Shown here: piece after piece, positions 21,701 to 33,802 of the stretch | Position numbering within the stretch: the first letter of the stretch is position 1 | Layout of the letters: every line of letters starts with the position of its first letter | DNA from: Angiostrongylus vasorum | Taxonomy: Eukaryota; Nematoda; Chromadorea; Rhabditida; Metastrongylidae | Assembly: GCA_018806985.1 (NCBI GenBank) | Contig: JADANN010000451.1 | Coordinates: 1,364,001-1,428,000 of the forward strand | Length of the DNA: 64,000 nt | Direction of reading: 5' to 3' | Position numbers and translations under genes: made by a program | The notes under the pieces: generated by a model | The model's database searches: none | Seen by the model: only the letters and a program-made list of their open reading frames with translations | Told to the model about the DNA's origin: nothing

Positions 21701-24700
21701 ATATTTAGGGCCATGGGTCTATTTGCTTGTACATGAATACACAGCTGTTGATCCGTTGATTGAGGAGATCAAATGGTCCGGTTCAAAACTCATATGGAGG
21801 TAACATAAAGAAATGAAGGCCAGACAATGTCTTATTGTATGGGAACCATGAAGCACTCGATAGTAGAAACACTTTCCGAAGAGTCTACGGTCTATAGCCC
21901 GTTGGACTTATTTCTCACGTATTCATACTATATTCATTATTAGCACTCATAGATTCATGTACATAGTAGGGTCATGCAACATCAATGCTGTTTACGAGGA
22001 GCTTCAATAAAGTGAGACGATTCTAGAAATATTTCAGCTATGTATGTGGAAGTGCTAGTTTATAAACGATTTCAAAACGACAGTGTTCACGAGAAAAAGT
22101 TTTACTCATATTCCCTAAACTTTTTTTGATTTTATAAACGCTCAAGAGAGCAACGAGATCCGCCACATTTCCCAAGCTATATCTAGTCAAACTACAGGGT
22201 CGTGTGAAGCACAGTAGTCGGAGATGCCTTGCACTACACATGGGATCTACTCTTGCGTCCCTGGTTCATCAAGCCTTCCATCCCTCCGTGGTCGGCAAAT
22301 TGGTACTAGAATTGTCTGGGAGGATAGCAGCACTGGCCGATACATCGGTAGGCCACTGCGGTCATTGTAAAGGGCAGATATGCATTCAGTCACTTCCAAC
22401 GTTTAATGAAGTCGAATGCATGGCGCATACCTCAGGAATTGATCAACGTCGCGAGCTTTATGCTTTATTCTTTATCTAGTCAGACTGTTAACTATCGTAT
22501 TCTTTTTGACGCACAGATCAGATTTTTCAACGAAAGCTTTAAAAAAGTAGTGATGGATAGTGCTAGTGCTCCTTGAGGAGATGGTTTGGGAGTACTCGGA
22601 TCTATAGAGTACCAGGTATTGTAAATGAACTACGGGACAATCCTAGTGAAAATAAACTGAAATAAGAATATGGAATGGAAATGACAGCCAAAGTGGTTTT
22701 AAGGTGGCAGGAAACGCCCTCTCTTCTCTGCTTCAAACAATAAAATGAAGGAAAAAGCCCTCAGCGTTGATCGCTATGCACCCTACATTCGACTTCATTA
22801 AGCATCGTTAGAGGTGACTGAATGCATGTTTGGCCTACCGATGTACCAAGTCAGTGCTGCTATGCTTTTGGACAAGTCTGGTACCAGTTTGCCCTACCCT
22901 GGAGGGATGAAAGGTTTGGTGAGCCTGGGACGCGGGATCGATCCCGTGTGTTCTGCATGACGCTTCTTACCACTGCGATACACGTGCCGCACGCATGTCC
23001 TTCGTCTTCACTTTTGAGCAATAATTTCATACATTTAATTCAGTGCCCGCTCACTGTAGTCTTGTCCCGGCCGGAATGTAGCGAGGTTTCAACTAGTCGT
23101 TTAGAAAATTACATTGTAATTGGGAATCCAGTGGAAAACTCCGAGATTCGAAGCATCGGACAACGAATAATCCGAAAAGTAACCATTTAGCAGTTAAGTA
23201 ATTCCTTTAACAACAGCTCACCTTCTGAGAAACTACTTCGCCCACATTTGCGCACACTTCCATCGTCTTCACTCATCGGAACAGTTTCGGCCGGAGAAGG
23301 AGGAGTCATAGATGAATAGGCGGAGACAAGCGGAAATGGCATGGATGGAAATGATGGACTCAGTACAACTCCTTTACAACCAATATGTTCTTATTATTAT
23401 TTTGTCCATGAAAAAAGAACACCTATAACAGCACCGGGCCATATCGTTTGATGAAATGTGAAAGGGAAAGCGTTGGGTGGAACTCCTAACGATGAGATAC
23501 GAGATGAGAGCCGTTGTTGACTGCAAAGATCTCATTGAAATACTAGTAAATTGTGCCAGTAGTTAAGACAAAATGTTGCAAAAACCTCTTCCTCCGGAAC
23601 AGGTGTCTAACGAAAAAATAAAAACAAGTGGGATAAAATTGACTCTTGCCTGGCGAGGTTTTGAGCATTCAGAATCATGGTCAACTCTTCGGCGGCTCGC
23701 TCGGCTGCCCTTGTCCTCAGAATTCGGTTGATCGACGATACTGAAGGTGGCGTTGAACAAACACCTGCAACAAACACTCTTTATTCATCCATTTTATTCT
23801 AGTGGTGCGCTTAAGCACCGAATCTTTAGGACTTAAATTAACAGGGTCACTGACTTGACTGCACAAAGAAGTTTTGATTTTACGGCTTGCCTAAGGTCAT
23901 TGTTCACAAAACCAGCCAAAGTCAACATTTGTGCTAATTGTTCTGGATTAAAAAGATTGGCATTAAAACATACGTCGTAGTAAAGGGATCATGTTCTGAA
24001 CTACGAATTACGCAGACAGATTTCCTTGAAAGCCGATATATGCTGATTCGGCGCAGATTCCACCGTACTTTCGGAAATTTTAGCAAACGAAAGTGTTCTG
24101 AACTCGTCATCTTGACTGTTTTCGCCAATAGCAAGGTTTTCTTTCCTATTTAGAAATTCATTAGGTGAAATATTTGTCGCCTTACCTCTGCATTAGTTAG
24201 CGACATTAGCTAACAATCCAGTAACAGAAAACAGAGGTTGACTGACGTGGTGTTTTAATCACAATCTTAACATTTTTATTCACTGCCCTTTCTTTTCAAT
24301 GGACGGGTTTGTTGCGAAATATAACTTATATAATGCTGAGGTATTCGCAAAACTTTGGACCGCAGGTGTCCGCGGTGGGCAATGAACGCGCTATTGTCCT
24401 TTCCGGGAAGTAACGCGTTCACCACCACATCATGAGGGTCCTTCGTTTCGCTTATCTATCAGCTAGTTCTATCGATCACTTGCCATCAATAATCACCCGT
24501 CTACGGGATTGATCTGAGGAGCCCAAATCGGCATCAAACCCAGTTAAGCAGAGAGATAGGCGAAACGAAGGGACCACGCATGGTGTGGTGGTGAACGCGT
24601 TACTCCTCGGAAAGGACAATAGCGCGTTCGTTCCTCACCGCAGACACCTGCGGTCCGGAGTTTTGCGAATATCTCAGCATTATATAAGTGGTGCTTTAAT

Positions 24701-26718
24701 TCCATTAAAAGTACCATCTATTAAAAAGAAATGAATATTTTTAGAATAGTGCCAAGTAAGATTATGCAAACGATTTTCAGCGCAAGGTGTTGTAGTAGAA
24801 GCTACCATTCGTGGATGCGTTCCCCGAGAGTGGCGTTCAAAAGATGACCGCTTGTTCTGCTCGTTCGACTATCTGATACTTCCCTCGCACATCGAGTGCA
24901 AACAGAACGAGCATCCCCTCTTAAGCACACATGTTCTCACTAAAGGTGCGGCGATTCAAAGTGAAATAGATAGGGTGCTCGACCGACGCTGTCTGAAGTG
25001 CTAAATCATACCTGAGACTGAGTTCGCTCTCTCACTACAATGCACAAACAGTACCGTATCCCCCTGCTGTGAAAAAACAAATGTCACGAACAATTGAAAC
25101 AATGTAAAGCTGCCTTATAGGTAGTATTTGTTCACAAGTGGATGCCTTCAGTGCGCCACAGATTGTTTCCTTTCGCAAAGAAAAAAAGTGTACCTTCATT
25201 AATAAGTCTTTCGCGTATCTCCCAAGCAAAAATCGTCGGATTATCGCGCTTGTACTGCCTCGATTTTTGCGACCACTTGTGGAGTCGCTACCTAAAAGAG
25301 GTGGACTCATATGAAGAATTTCTATGGGGCCTCCTTCATGTGGACGACCCTCAGTTGTCAGCCACCATCGCAGGTGTCCATGTGGTTGGTAAGGTTGTGC
25401 ACAATCTATAACTATTTATCACTGCGCATATACATTCCTGTTTTTCATTTCCGAAGTCTAGCCTGACAAAACACGGTCTGCTACTTATGCGTAAGCCCTG
25501 AGTATGAGAACCAGATTGGCTACACTTGGTTAAGCGTGTTAGGAAAACAGTAAGAAAACAGATCGTTTAACGTCACTCAACATGTTGATGATACACAATG
25601 CGAAGCTCTAATGTGCAACGAATGAACGGAGTGCCTACAGGTTCCCGCATCACAGAGAGATACTCGTAGTTTCCGCTTCCGCTATTGGATGATGAACGGG
25701 GTTAGAAATGATGTAGCTGCCCACTTATTCTTTATTTTGTATGACTTGTCTTCACACCTACTGTGCAGATTCCAGCACTTCTCACATTCTATTCGTTTCC
25801 TCGAATCCATTGTCCACAAAGTCTTTCAAATTTTACGTTTGGCTTCTGTTGCTGCATGAGGGCTTCCATTTCATCTTAAATGCTGTAGAATGCTGGTCGA
25901 GCAAGTCTCTTTGGAGCCCTGAGGTAGCCGGGCTGGAACGCTCCCAATTGGATTGCAGAGTGCGACTTCTTTCCCAGACAGGTCAGGTACCGATTTCACG
26001 ACCCCGAGGCGATGAGGGGGCTTGGTTGGCATGGGGCGGAATCGAACTAACACCTTGCTCGTAAAGACGGACGTCACTACCACTGTGCTATCCGCCTCCC
26101 CTAGACGTGGCTACTAACAGTTAAAGATTACGATTAGGTTCTGAAAAATTCAGTAGAAAAAAGAGAATTGTAATAAGGAGCGGAACAAACAATTACATTC
26201 ACCATGTAATATGAATCATTTATGTAAATGAAGGTGTTTCTCGAAGAATATAAAGGTTTACTTCGTTAAAAAAATGCAGTTAATTAAATGTTATTCCTTT
26301 TAAAAATTTAACAATTCATTGAAGATGCATGAGTGCTGGGAGACAGTTTTTGGTTTGTAATAGGAAAAATCTCGTTTGTGAAAAAGTAGATGAGCTTGGC
26401 AACTACGGAAAGCATCGAACTGAAAGACGTCGAGAGAATGGTTGAAAGTGTAAAAGCCCTTACCTTAGGCTTTGTTCCCACTCCACCAGACTTCTGATGA
26501 ATCACTTCTCTAGGCATCTTTTCCAATTTTTGCATTAAAACACTGTAAGAAATAGATGACGAAGAGTTATTAATAAAGTAAATGGTTCCTCGAACAAAAC
26601 GCGAACTCATTAAAAGGTGACGACTACCGTAGTCCGGACGAGTAACAATGGAAGGGCGGGGCGGGGGCGATGCCGAAGCCGACATAGGGGTCAAACGGAG
26701 AAAAGGGAGCCCTGATTC
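18796..26718 (-). CDS. Pax-family transcription factor, eyegone-like (RED subdomain + paired-type homeodomain), partial
   Basis: Six minus-strand exons: 26464-26718, 25194-25291, 23650-23764, 23222-23372, 20445-20551 and 18796-18909 (stop TAA 18796-18798). The first has a Ser/Pro-rich lead, then SGGVGTKPK. The second starts VATPQVVAKIE and continues in another frame as QYKRDNPTIFAWEIRERL. The third reads VCSTPPSVSSINRILRTRAA. Together these form the RED half of a paired domain; RAAERAAEE after SINRILR is typical of eyegone-type Pax. The fourth is a Ser/Pro linker ending KCGRSSFSE, the homeodomain arm. The fifth continues EQLELLESTFAMEPYPSAAQ and ends LPEARIQ. The sixth is VWFSNRRAKWRR, helix 3 with Ser50 as in Pax proteins. 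No full PAI half is seen, as in eyegone. This should be a nuclear DNA-binding regulator. The 25194-25291 exon has one extra nucleotide. The first coding exon was not found (the 26730 ORF start is GTG). The 23650 donor (AG|GCAAGA, a GC donor) is uncertain. Confidence 0.85.
19134..19405 (+). repeat. SINE1 in Pax intron
   Basis: GCGCGTGTGGCGCAGTGGTC head to GGGATTGATCAACGTCAAGA tail. Confidence 0.85.
19575..19750 (-). repeat. degenerate SINE1
   Basis: TGATTGAATGCATAGTTAGT, ACCTCGGAGGGAATGAGAGG and the order of blocks match SINE1 in reverse; heavily decayed. Confidence 0.4.
19800..20060 (+). repeat. old Rep3 copy
   Basis: Diverged Rep3: GAGATATGAGCAAAACTTGA, CGGGAGCTCACCTGCCATCC, TTTGCGTTTCCATAAGCC. 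Confidence 0.55.
20060..20150. repeat. HH-element border fragment
   Basis: ACCAACGTCGTGTAAGCTCA, then ATGATTTAAACACATGTTG and AAATGACGGTCGGTTTG, matches 42415-42500 closely. Confidence 0.5.
20170..20400 (-). repeat. old Rep3 copy with tRNA-like segment
   Basis: GATTGGTTCAGTGAATAACG (A-box-like) and TTGTGGGTTCGAAGCCCAAC (B-box-like) inside the Rep3 order, ending GCTCATGTCTCGG. It abuts Pax homeodomain exon 20445-20551. Confidence 0.55.
20560..21435. other. Pax intron, nothing recognised
   Basis: No splice-bounded exon or named repeat seen in this stretch. Confidence 0.4.
21438..21524 (-). repeat. SINE1 head only
   Basis: GAGATCGATTCAACGTGTGT and GACCACTGCGCCACACGTGC: the tRNA-like head without a body. 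Unusual because most copies here keep the body. Confidence 0.7.
22200..22470 (+). repeat. SINE1
   Basis: CGTGTGAAGCACAGTAGTCG head (mutated A-box), GGGAGGATAGCAGCACTGGC, AATTGATCAACGTCGCGAGC tail. Confidence 0.8.
22755..22995 (-). repeat. SINE1, internally shortened
   Basis: GCCCTCAGCGTTGATCGCTA tail to ACCACTGCGATACACGTGCC head. About 30 bp around the 'TTACAATGACTCGCGGTGG' region is missing. Confidence 0.75.
24270..24720. repeat. Rep3 foldback (two inverted arms)
   Basis: 24335-24480 forward and 24545-24690 reverse are near-complementary arms of about 145 bp. The loop holds CACCCGTCTACGGGATTGAT and CCCAAATCGGCATCAAACCC. This is the clearest foldback form of Rep3 in the window and lies in a Pax intron. 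Confidence 0.8.
25738..26102 (-). repeat. SINE2, near full length
   Basis: On the minus strand the head reads GCGGATAGCACAGTGGTAGT (A-box) with TTAGTTCGATTCCGCCCC (B-box). A body follows with CTCTGCAATCCAATTGGGAG and GACTCCAAAG-type sequence. The tail reads GAGAAGTGCTGGAATCTGCA. Copies at 38030 and 50160 show the same order, so this is a tRNA-derived family separate from SINE1. It lies in the intron between the first two Pax exons. Confidence 0.8.
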
Positions 26719-26759
26719 CTGTTTCACCACTAATGAGTTTCTCCTTGATCAGTGGTAAT

Positions 26760-28220
26760 TAATCGAAACAGCCATCACTCTTAAGTCTAAGCAAATGTAA
26801 AGAACTTCACTGATGATCAACGGGTTACAGAATATGAAACACAAGGACTGCTAGGATCCACAGGATCCATACAATTTGTGATCTTCAGTGGTGTAAAACA
26901 AATTTTAAAAAAACATTTTTATGCACTTCTTTGTCTTCTTTTTTGGGTGGAATGCAGCAAGTAAAAAAAGCCTGAAGATTAAATGAAGCAGTAAATGAAT
27001 TTAACTCCATCAAGAAGCCAAAGAACTTAATAGCTCAGATGTAATACAAGCGTCTCATTGGAATTTTGCGATGGTAGAGAGTTTTTCAAAAAATTACAAA
27101 ACAACTGGTGCAATAAGTTGTGCAGAAAGTTTTGTTTACGGGCAGTGCCCTTGGATTGCTGTGCACAGGGTTAGTGAAGAGCTCATTACTAGTTCCATAT
27201 GGCTGCTTCAATGAAGGATTTCGATGCAGTAGTACACTAGTGTCAATTCTTGGTGCAGCAAATATCCCAAAACAATGTTTAAAAACCTGTTAGGGAATAT
27301 CAGTGAAATTCAGAACCCTCTAAACTTTAGTCTTTTTTTTGTCGAGAGAAACGCTGGATTATTGGAATAGGGAGAACCGGAATATAGCACAAGCAACCTT
27401 CCACCAAGGTGCTCAATATAAGTCGAAAGACATTGAGTAAAGCGATAGACGACGTTCAGAATGTCAAGTGGGGAAGACTACCATATGCGTGTCAAAGGGC
27501 GAGATTACGGTATAAGAGCATACGAGTGGAAGCGCTCTACAATACGGATTAACGCCAGCCTTTACGCGAGACCTCTTGAACAAAGCATCCGCTTGATATG
27601 TGGAGAACACTCGACATCGTCTTTTTATGAAAGCGGAAACGCACGGAGGTGGTTGCAGAATCGAGCCTGATGCACATTTCTTTGGGAAAGGACTTCGTTT
27701 TCGAATATCCAAAGAAGTGGAGAACTTAGAACTGTTTTTTTAAGCTTTAAACTTTCATAAGATATGTAGAGGCAAAGAAATATGCAAATGTTGCATGAGT
27801 CTACAGGTCTCCATATTGTTGATAAATCACAAAGCTTATAATGCCCCACTACAATACCGACTAGCGTATGAAGCGCGGTGGTTAATGGTCCCCGCAAGGG
27901 GTTAACTATAACAATCGTGGTTAATACCGATAGTATTTGGTGAAGAAATAGTCGAAGGGGACCTAAAGAGAATGCAAGCGTCCTCTACGAAGAACGCTCA
28001 AACGATGATTGTGTTCGTTGCTAACGTCAACCATCCGTGAATGTCTTTAGGAATTCGAAATGGGCCTTGCGAACGTCATCGTATTCGAAGCGGACCACCG
28101 CTGTGGACAACGACCGCGCGATAGAGGAACGAATGGAAAATACGGTGAAGCCCGCATTAGCAATGAAGACGGGTCATCCAAATAAGTTAATAGGTATATT
28201 ATACGACAATTATCGGAAAT
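26760..28220. other. no exon recognised (possible Pax 5' intron/flank)
   Basis: Upstream Pax exons should lie somewhere above 26718, but none could be identified. ORFs at 27461-27670 (+) and 27464-27712 (-) overlap each other and have no recognisable domain. Confidence 0.4.
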
Positions 28221-28221
28221 T

Positions 28222-28485
28222 CGGTGTGCATGTAACGCATAGTGATTGGTGCTCTGCAATGTAGTTGTATCCGGTTGAATCGATCCCGTTCAATACTTCT
28301 AGAGTCGACTGATTGCTACCAAACGTATCTGGAAGCATGAAAAAAATTATTCGATGCATCGGTAGGCCTCCGCAAGTCTATTCTTAGGGTAAATGTGGAT
28401 TCAATCATCTACCATGCTCAAAAGAGTCAAATGTACGGTTCATCTTAAACCAATCCGTCAGCGCCCAAACGCTTTAATGCTTTGT
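28222..28485 (+). repeat. SINE1, diverged
   Basis: CGCATAGTGATTGGTGCTCT head, TGCATCGGTAGGCCTCCGCA block, CCAATCCGTCAGCGCCCAAA tail. Confidence 0.6.
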
Positions 28486-28741
28486 ATTTTGAATTGCTGG
28501 CACTTCACGCTAATGTTTTCTGTGATTCACTGATTAATTAAAATTAATTGATTAATATAAGATCAATGAATATGAATAGCTTCTCTTTTTTGATTTTGCA
28601 AATCCAATACTTTTGATTATCGTAGGTTCGAAAAATTTTTGCACTAAGAGCATGCTAGTTTTCGTAGAAGTTCCATAGATCGACTTTCACTCAACCGTGG
28701 TGCTGACCAGCAGTGACTTGTTAACATATTTTTCAAACTGT

Positions 28742-28860
28742 TGAGCTTACACGAGGTTGACAAAGATATTTATTTCGGCTAAGATTTCGACGTTTTCCTC
28801 TTCGCTAGAGCCGATGGTCCTTGTCGATGGTCCACAGTTGTTTGTGATCTCGATGTGGTG
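28742..28860 (-). repeat. HH-element single end
   Basis: GAGCTTACACGAGGTTGACA border, then TTCGGCTAAGATTTCGACGT and CGCTAGAGCCGATGGTCC. The core reads CTAGCGA in place of CTGATGA. Confidence 0.5.
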
Positions 28861-28989
28861 TCTTCGTTGTCGTACCGAGACGGGATCTTCTTCAGTGAAC
28901 ACCGCACGAATGAGGCATGCTCACCGGCCTGCGGCTTTTTTATACACATGGATTGACCTGTTAGCAGTATCTGCTAATCGTGAACATTC

Positions 28990-29560
28990 CTTTAAGCTTT
29001 TGGTTGTTGAACGATGAGTGTATTATAACGGCTACATTGTTCACAACGAATTTTCATTGAGGTTATTTTCATTGAACCTGCAATTGATTAAGGTTAACTT
29101 GCAAGCACATCCCCACATCCTTTAACGATGATGAAGTCCACTGAAATGAACAGCTATTGTCAGCTAATAGAGTGAGCCAGAAATGACGTCATATTATTTT
29201 TTTGTGAGTTCTATACACACATTTTTTCAATAAGTGCTTGTTGATTCTACTTGCCACGTAATTCATCAACGATCTGTCGACTAACTGCGAGACTTCGTCG
29301 CAGAAATCGGTGTCATCTTGCAGAAATCTGTATCGCATGGCAACAAGTCCCTCTGGTGTACAAGGGGTGGTGACTGCTTCTTTTAAAGACCATGTGAACT
29401 CCACAGCACATCTCTAGATTGTAATTAAAACTACATTCAACCAGCATTCAGCATGTCGATTACAGCAGATGACGACAAGTGCTCGGAGTACAGTCCCACC
29501 CACACATGAATCCGAGCACCTCTACAATAGAACGAATGAAGTAAATCTGGAACCAGCATA
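28990..29560. other. unrecognised ORF 29189-29404 (-), otherwise empty
   Basis: A 71-residue minus-strand frame contains TPCTPEGLVAMRYRFLQDDT and DRSLMNYVASRINKHLLKKC. Its style recalls a transposase or other repeat protein C-terminus, but I cannot place it. No splice sites flank it convincingly. Confidence 0.25.
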
Positions 29561-29574
29561 GTATTTAAAGATAA

Positions 29575-30060
29575 GTGGTTTAACGCAACGTTTATCTACA
29601 AAACTCCGGACCGTAGGTGACTGCGGTGCGGAACGAACGCACCAGTACCCTTTCGAGGGGCTAACGCGTTCACCATCACACCATGCGGCCTTCGTTTCGG
29701 CTGTCTCTCAGCTAGTTCTGTCGATCAGCGCCATCACCAATCACCTGTCAACGGGATTGATATAGGGAGCTCAAATCGGCAACGAACCCAGTCAAGATGA
29801 GGCTGTAGTCGAAATCACAATGTTGATTTTTTATTTACTGCCTTTTATAATTTTTCATGGCAGGGTATTATGTATGAAGCAACCACAGTGATGCTGAGAT
29901 ATTCGCAAAACTCCGGACTGCAGGCTAATAGTGCGTTTATTCCTCATCGAACACCTTTTGGTCCGGAGTTTTGTAAATATCTCAGCATCACTGTGGTTGT
30001 TTCACGCGTAATACGCTGCTATGAAAAAATTATAAAAGGCAGTAAATTAAAGGTTAACAA
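29575..30060. repeat. Rep3 copies, foldback arrangement
   Basis: 29585-29830 forward, 29840-29925 a second forward start, 29950-30050 reverse end with TCAGCATCACTGTGGTTGTT. Confidence 0.75.
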
Positions 30061-30189
30061 CGTTTTTTTGTTTTTTTATTTTATTAGCTTCGAATAGTAT
30101 TATTTCTAACACACAATAGAGCGTGCGCATTCTATACAAACACACACGGCGCCGTGAGTGACCGGTATGAGCTGTATAGAGGTTAAATT

Positions 30190-30455
30190 AAAAAATGTGA
30201 TTATAACTGCAGCCTCAGCTTAATTGGGTTCGTTGCCGATTTTGGCTCCTTAGATCAATCCCGCTGACGGGTGAATGCTGATGGCAAAAGATCGATAGAA
30301 CTAGCTGAGAGTCAGGCGAAACGAAGGACTAGCATGGTGTGGTGCTGAACGCGTTACTCTCCGGAAAGGACAATAGCGCGTTCGTTCCCCACCGCAGACA
30401 CCTGCGGTCCAATGTTTTGCAAATATCTCAGCATCATCAAAGTCATATAGAGGTA
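30190..30455 (-). repeat. Rep3
   Basis: GGGTTCGTTGCCGATTTTGG, CTGAGAGTCAGGCGAAACGA, CACCGCAGACACCTGCGGTC, ending TGCAAATATCTCAGCATCAT. Confidence 0.8.
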
Positions 30456-33400
30456 ATCTTCTTTCTGGAGGCTTACTTTGGCAAGCAGAGCACTTTTTTC
30501 TATACTTCATGGAATCGGTCGGTGGGTTGTCCAACACAGATGCTGTATCAGGCACCGACTGACAAAAAACTCTGTTCTGCACTTAGAAATATACGACGAA
30601 CTTTTTCCTCGGACGAGTCCACTGACAGTTAAAGTGAAAGGAAGTTGACTGTTCCTTCAACTCTAATCGCTGTAATTGGTCAAAGTCATAATTTATGTAG
30701 ATGAGTGTAAAAAAATGGAGATAAAAGCTCAACACAAGCAGCGAAACACTTTCACATGCTCATGCATTGTCTGCATGATGGATGAGAGTAGATAGTACTA
30801 TACGCACCACTGGAACCAATAAGGGGATAGAACAATCTCTTCTACAATCCCATCATTTTCACAATCCGTCAACTTCCTTCGTTGTTGATAAATTGTCGTT
30901 TATTGCTGAAAAACCGGCAAATCCGTGATCGGCGCGAAATTAGGCGTCATCCGAGCGCGCTGGTGTTATATTTTAAAGACTTTAAAACGTCAAATATTCA
31001 TGGAACAAGACCTGCCCTGTCGCTATAAGACCATGTGCACGTCTGCAAAACTCCCACTCAACTCTGAACTTCTTTAGAATCTCAGTTTCCGTAAAATCGA
31101 AAGGAAAGTTCAAATTTTTGAAAATTTCAACCACAGTGCGAAAGAAATGCCCTTGAAAGTATCAAAGCATTCCGTTTTTGGCTCTACGCAAAGAAGTTCT
31201 CCCCGTAGGATGGAGTCAATAAAGGATTCTTTACAAATTTGTTTAGATCCAAAAGGCCTGTGCCAGACCCATTTTAAAACAAGTACTATTTCCGCCTATG
31301 TTTTACAAACTAGTGACTACACACACGCTCTTCCCACAGACCACACGACGTTTTATTTGTAAATTGAATTGATACTCAACTATTATTAAACTTCACTCAG
31401 GGCAATGGAAGTGAAATTATACCACTTAGTTCACTGAATATTCTGTTTAAGAATCCTACAAAGACTATCCTAATGCGCATCGCGAAGAACTTAGATGATG
31501 TCTTAAGGAATTAGAGGTATGAATGATAATGAAACACTGTCGAGAGTCGTAGAGGCTTGCAAGGAATATCATCTTCCTTCAGTCATAACTTCCTGACTAT
31601 GAGAAAGAGCATTAGAATATGCAAACCAACACCATACTGCCAGCCTTAGCCAAGATATAGGCGCTTCCTATCTGAGAACGTTCCTGAATGAAATACTCAT
31701 TGCACCTCGACGATACAGCTTCTTCACCAACCATTAACTATTACGATTCGCCCTTCTTTTGGTGAAAAGAAAAGAAAAGAAAGAAAATAAGAAAGAAAAA
31801 GAATACAACAACAGAACATAATGGGTGCCAAAGTTTCTAACGCGTTAAAGCGTGCTACACTAGTGTGTAGTAGAATTGCAACTTTTTTTCCCAAATGAGC
31901 CAACGAGGATATATTTGTTGATAGTGATTCTTTTTCGCCCTTCTTTTGTCCAACAGAGTTTTTCTTTTCCATCACTGGGCAGCAGGGAGGGAGTTGGACT
32001 ACGATTCATTTGGAAAGAAGCTTATTTTATGAACAATATCTGATGAGAAGAACAAGATTATGATAGCTTAGTCACCGTTGGAAAAGGCTACATTTTATAT
32101 ACACCAGAAACCTTCAGTGAATATGGATAACGACTCTAAGGATGAACTTGGCAAGAGACTACAAGCGACATTTACGCCGCTGGGTCCTTAAAAGATCCCC
32201 TTTTTGGCTTCTCCCACCGATCAGGTTGCTGACACCGACTTCCATGCTTACTTATTTGACTCAACATCTCTGCACTATGCACCATAAATATGGGCTGTTA
32301 GCTCAGTTATATAGAAGTTATCACCTATGTTCTAGCAGGACATATTAAGGAAAGCTTTACAGACGGCGATGACAAATTTTTCCTAAGACCCTATACTTAG
32401 CACGTGATAGAAGGAAGTAGAAATCTTCCTGTTATCCTCTTCAAACAAATATTTTTTGGACCTTCGAGTACGGTCCAACATCGGAAATGATGCTCCAAAA
32501 ACCAGCAGTGCGGTGTCAATTTTAAGCTGCCATAAATGGATGCTTAGGCAGAGAGTCCAAGAATGTCATGTGAGTTCCAGCAGGTCTTCTTTCTATTTTC
32601 TTGCTCTCTGCAATGCTCACCTATGAAGGAGATAAAATTCTAGTGCGCGAATGACTGTGGATTTAGAAGTCTTTTCCCCATCACTGATATATTGGGTGCT
32701 GGGAATGCATGGTTTTTCGCGTCTACTCCAAACGGTAATCGTTGCCACCTCTCGACGATGATAGACGAGAGATTCAAAACTAGTATTCTTTGAGGACGGC
32801 AGAAAATTCCTGTGATGAGGACGATTCGCACGATTTCACAAGTCTGATCGACCGATTATGGATAATGTTGCAAGGCGAATTCCCCAAGCTACTGCGGAGT
32901 TAAGAGACTGTAGCCATTGCTGATCGACGTTGGCCCAAGCAGGTCGTTGCAGAGGTTTGCGGACAAAATTACATTGTTTCTGGGTATATATGAGTAAACA
33001 CCCCTCCTTGCTTTCTAAGTTCATGTTTTCTCATATCCATTATATTTGCAGCATTAACAATCATTTCAGTAGCTCTTTTAGGAAGTTCTCTACTTAAAAC
33101 CTTTAAAGGGTTTTTTTATGCACGATCTTAGGCGAGCATGTGGAATAGCCGTCTGTCAACAAAAAGGGAACAGCGGGTCATACTGTTGTTTGTCTAATAC
33201 CCAGCAAAAAGCTACTTAGAAATAAAACCACCTGTTATACAGTTTCACCGTCCAAAACAATGAGGTAATAGAGAGTGTTATGTGTCACTGTTATGACCGT
33301 TTCGGTCTTTGATTCTACTGATGTTTTGCATCTTGTAGAAGCAACCTCCTCACCCTTCATGGAAAATTTCAAATTTCAAATCAATTTTGAGATAATACTT

Positions 33401-33535
33401 ACTGATAGCATGTCACTTCTTGACCCATTTCTAATCAAGTGCATCGCAATTTGCACACGTAGGAGAGGATGAACTTTTATGCGTTTATTTCCATCATTTC
33501 CTTTCCGGATGTTTGTTTTACTACACCTAGTTTTC
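30456..33535. other. long stretch without recognised gene
   Basis: ORFs are short and mostly overlap one another. An A/G-rich tract (GAAAAGAAAAGAAAAGAAAG) lies at about 31765-31800. No named repeat family was seen. Confidence 0.45.
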
Positions 33536-33536
33536 T

Positions 33537-33802
33537 AGGGTGCGTGTAGCCAGTGGTCGGAGTCCCTCTACAATACACATGGGATCGATCCACGCGCCAC
33601 AAGCTCAACAAGCCTTTCATCCTTCCGGGTTCGGCAAATTGGTGCCAGACTTGTCTGGGAGGATAGCAGCACTGGCTCGATGCACTGTAGGCAACCTCGA
33701 GTCACTGTGTAGGCCAGATGTGCATCCAATCACCCTCAACGATGCATAATGGAGTCGAATGCACGGCACATCTTTCAGAAACTAATCAACGGCGGAAGCG
33801 TT
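33537..33802 (+). repeat. SINE1
   Basis: GCGTGTAGCCAGTGGTCGGA head (one base lost in the A-box), GGGAGGATAGCAGCACTGGC, AACTAATCAACGGCGGAAGC tail. Confidence 0.8.

Noticed and set aside
25035..25411. Long ORFs on both strands at 25035-25411
   Set aside because: They are out-of-frame readings over the Pax RED exon at 25194-25291, whose proper frame gives a recognisable domain.
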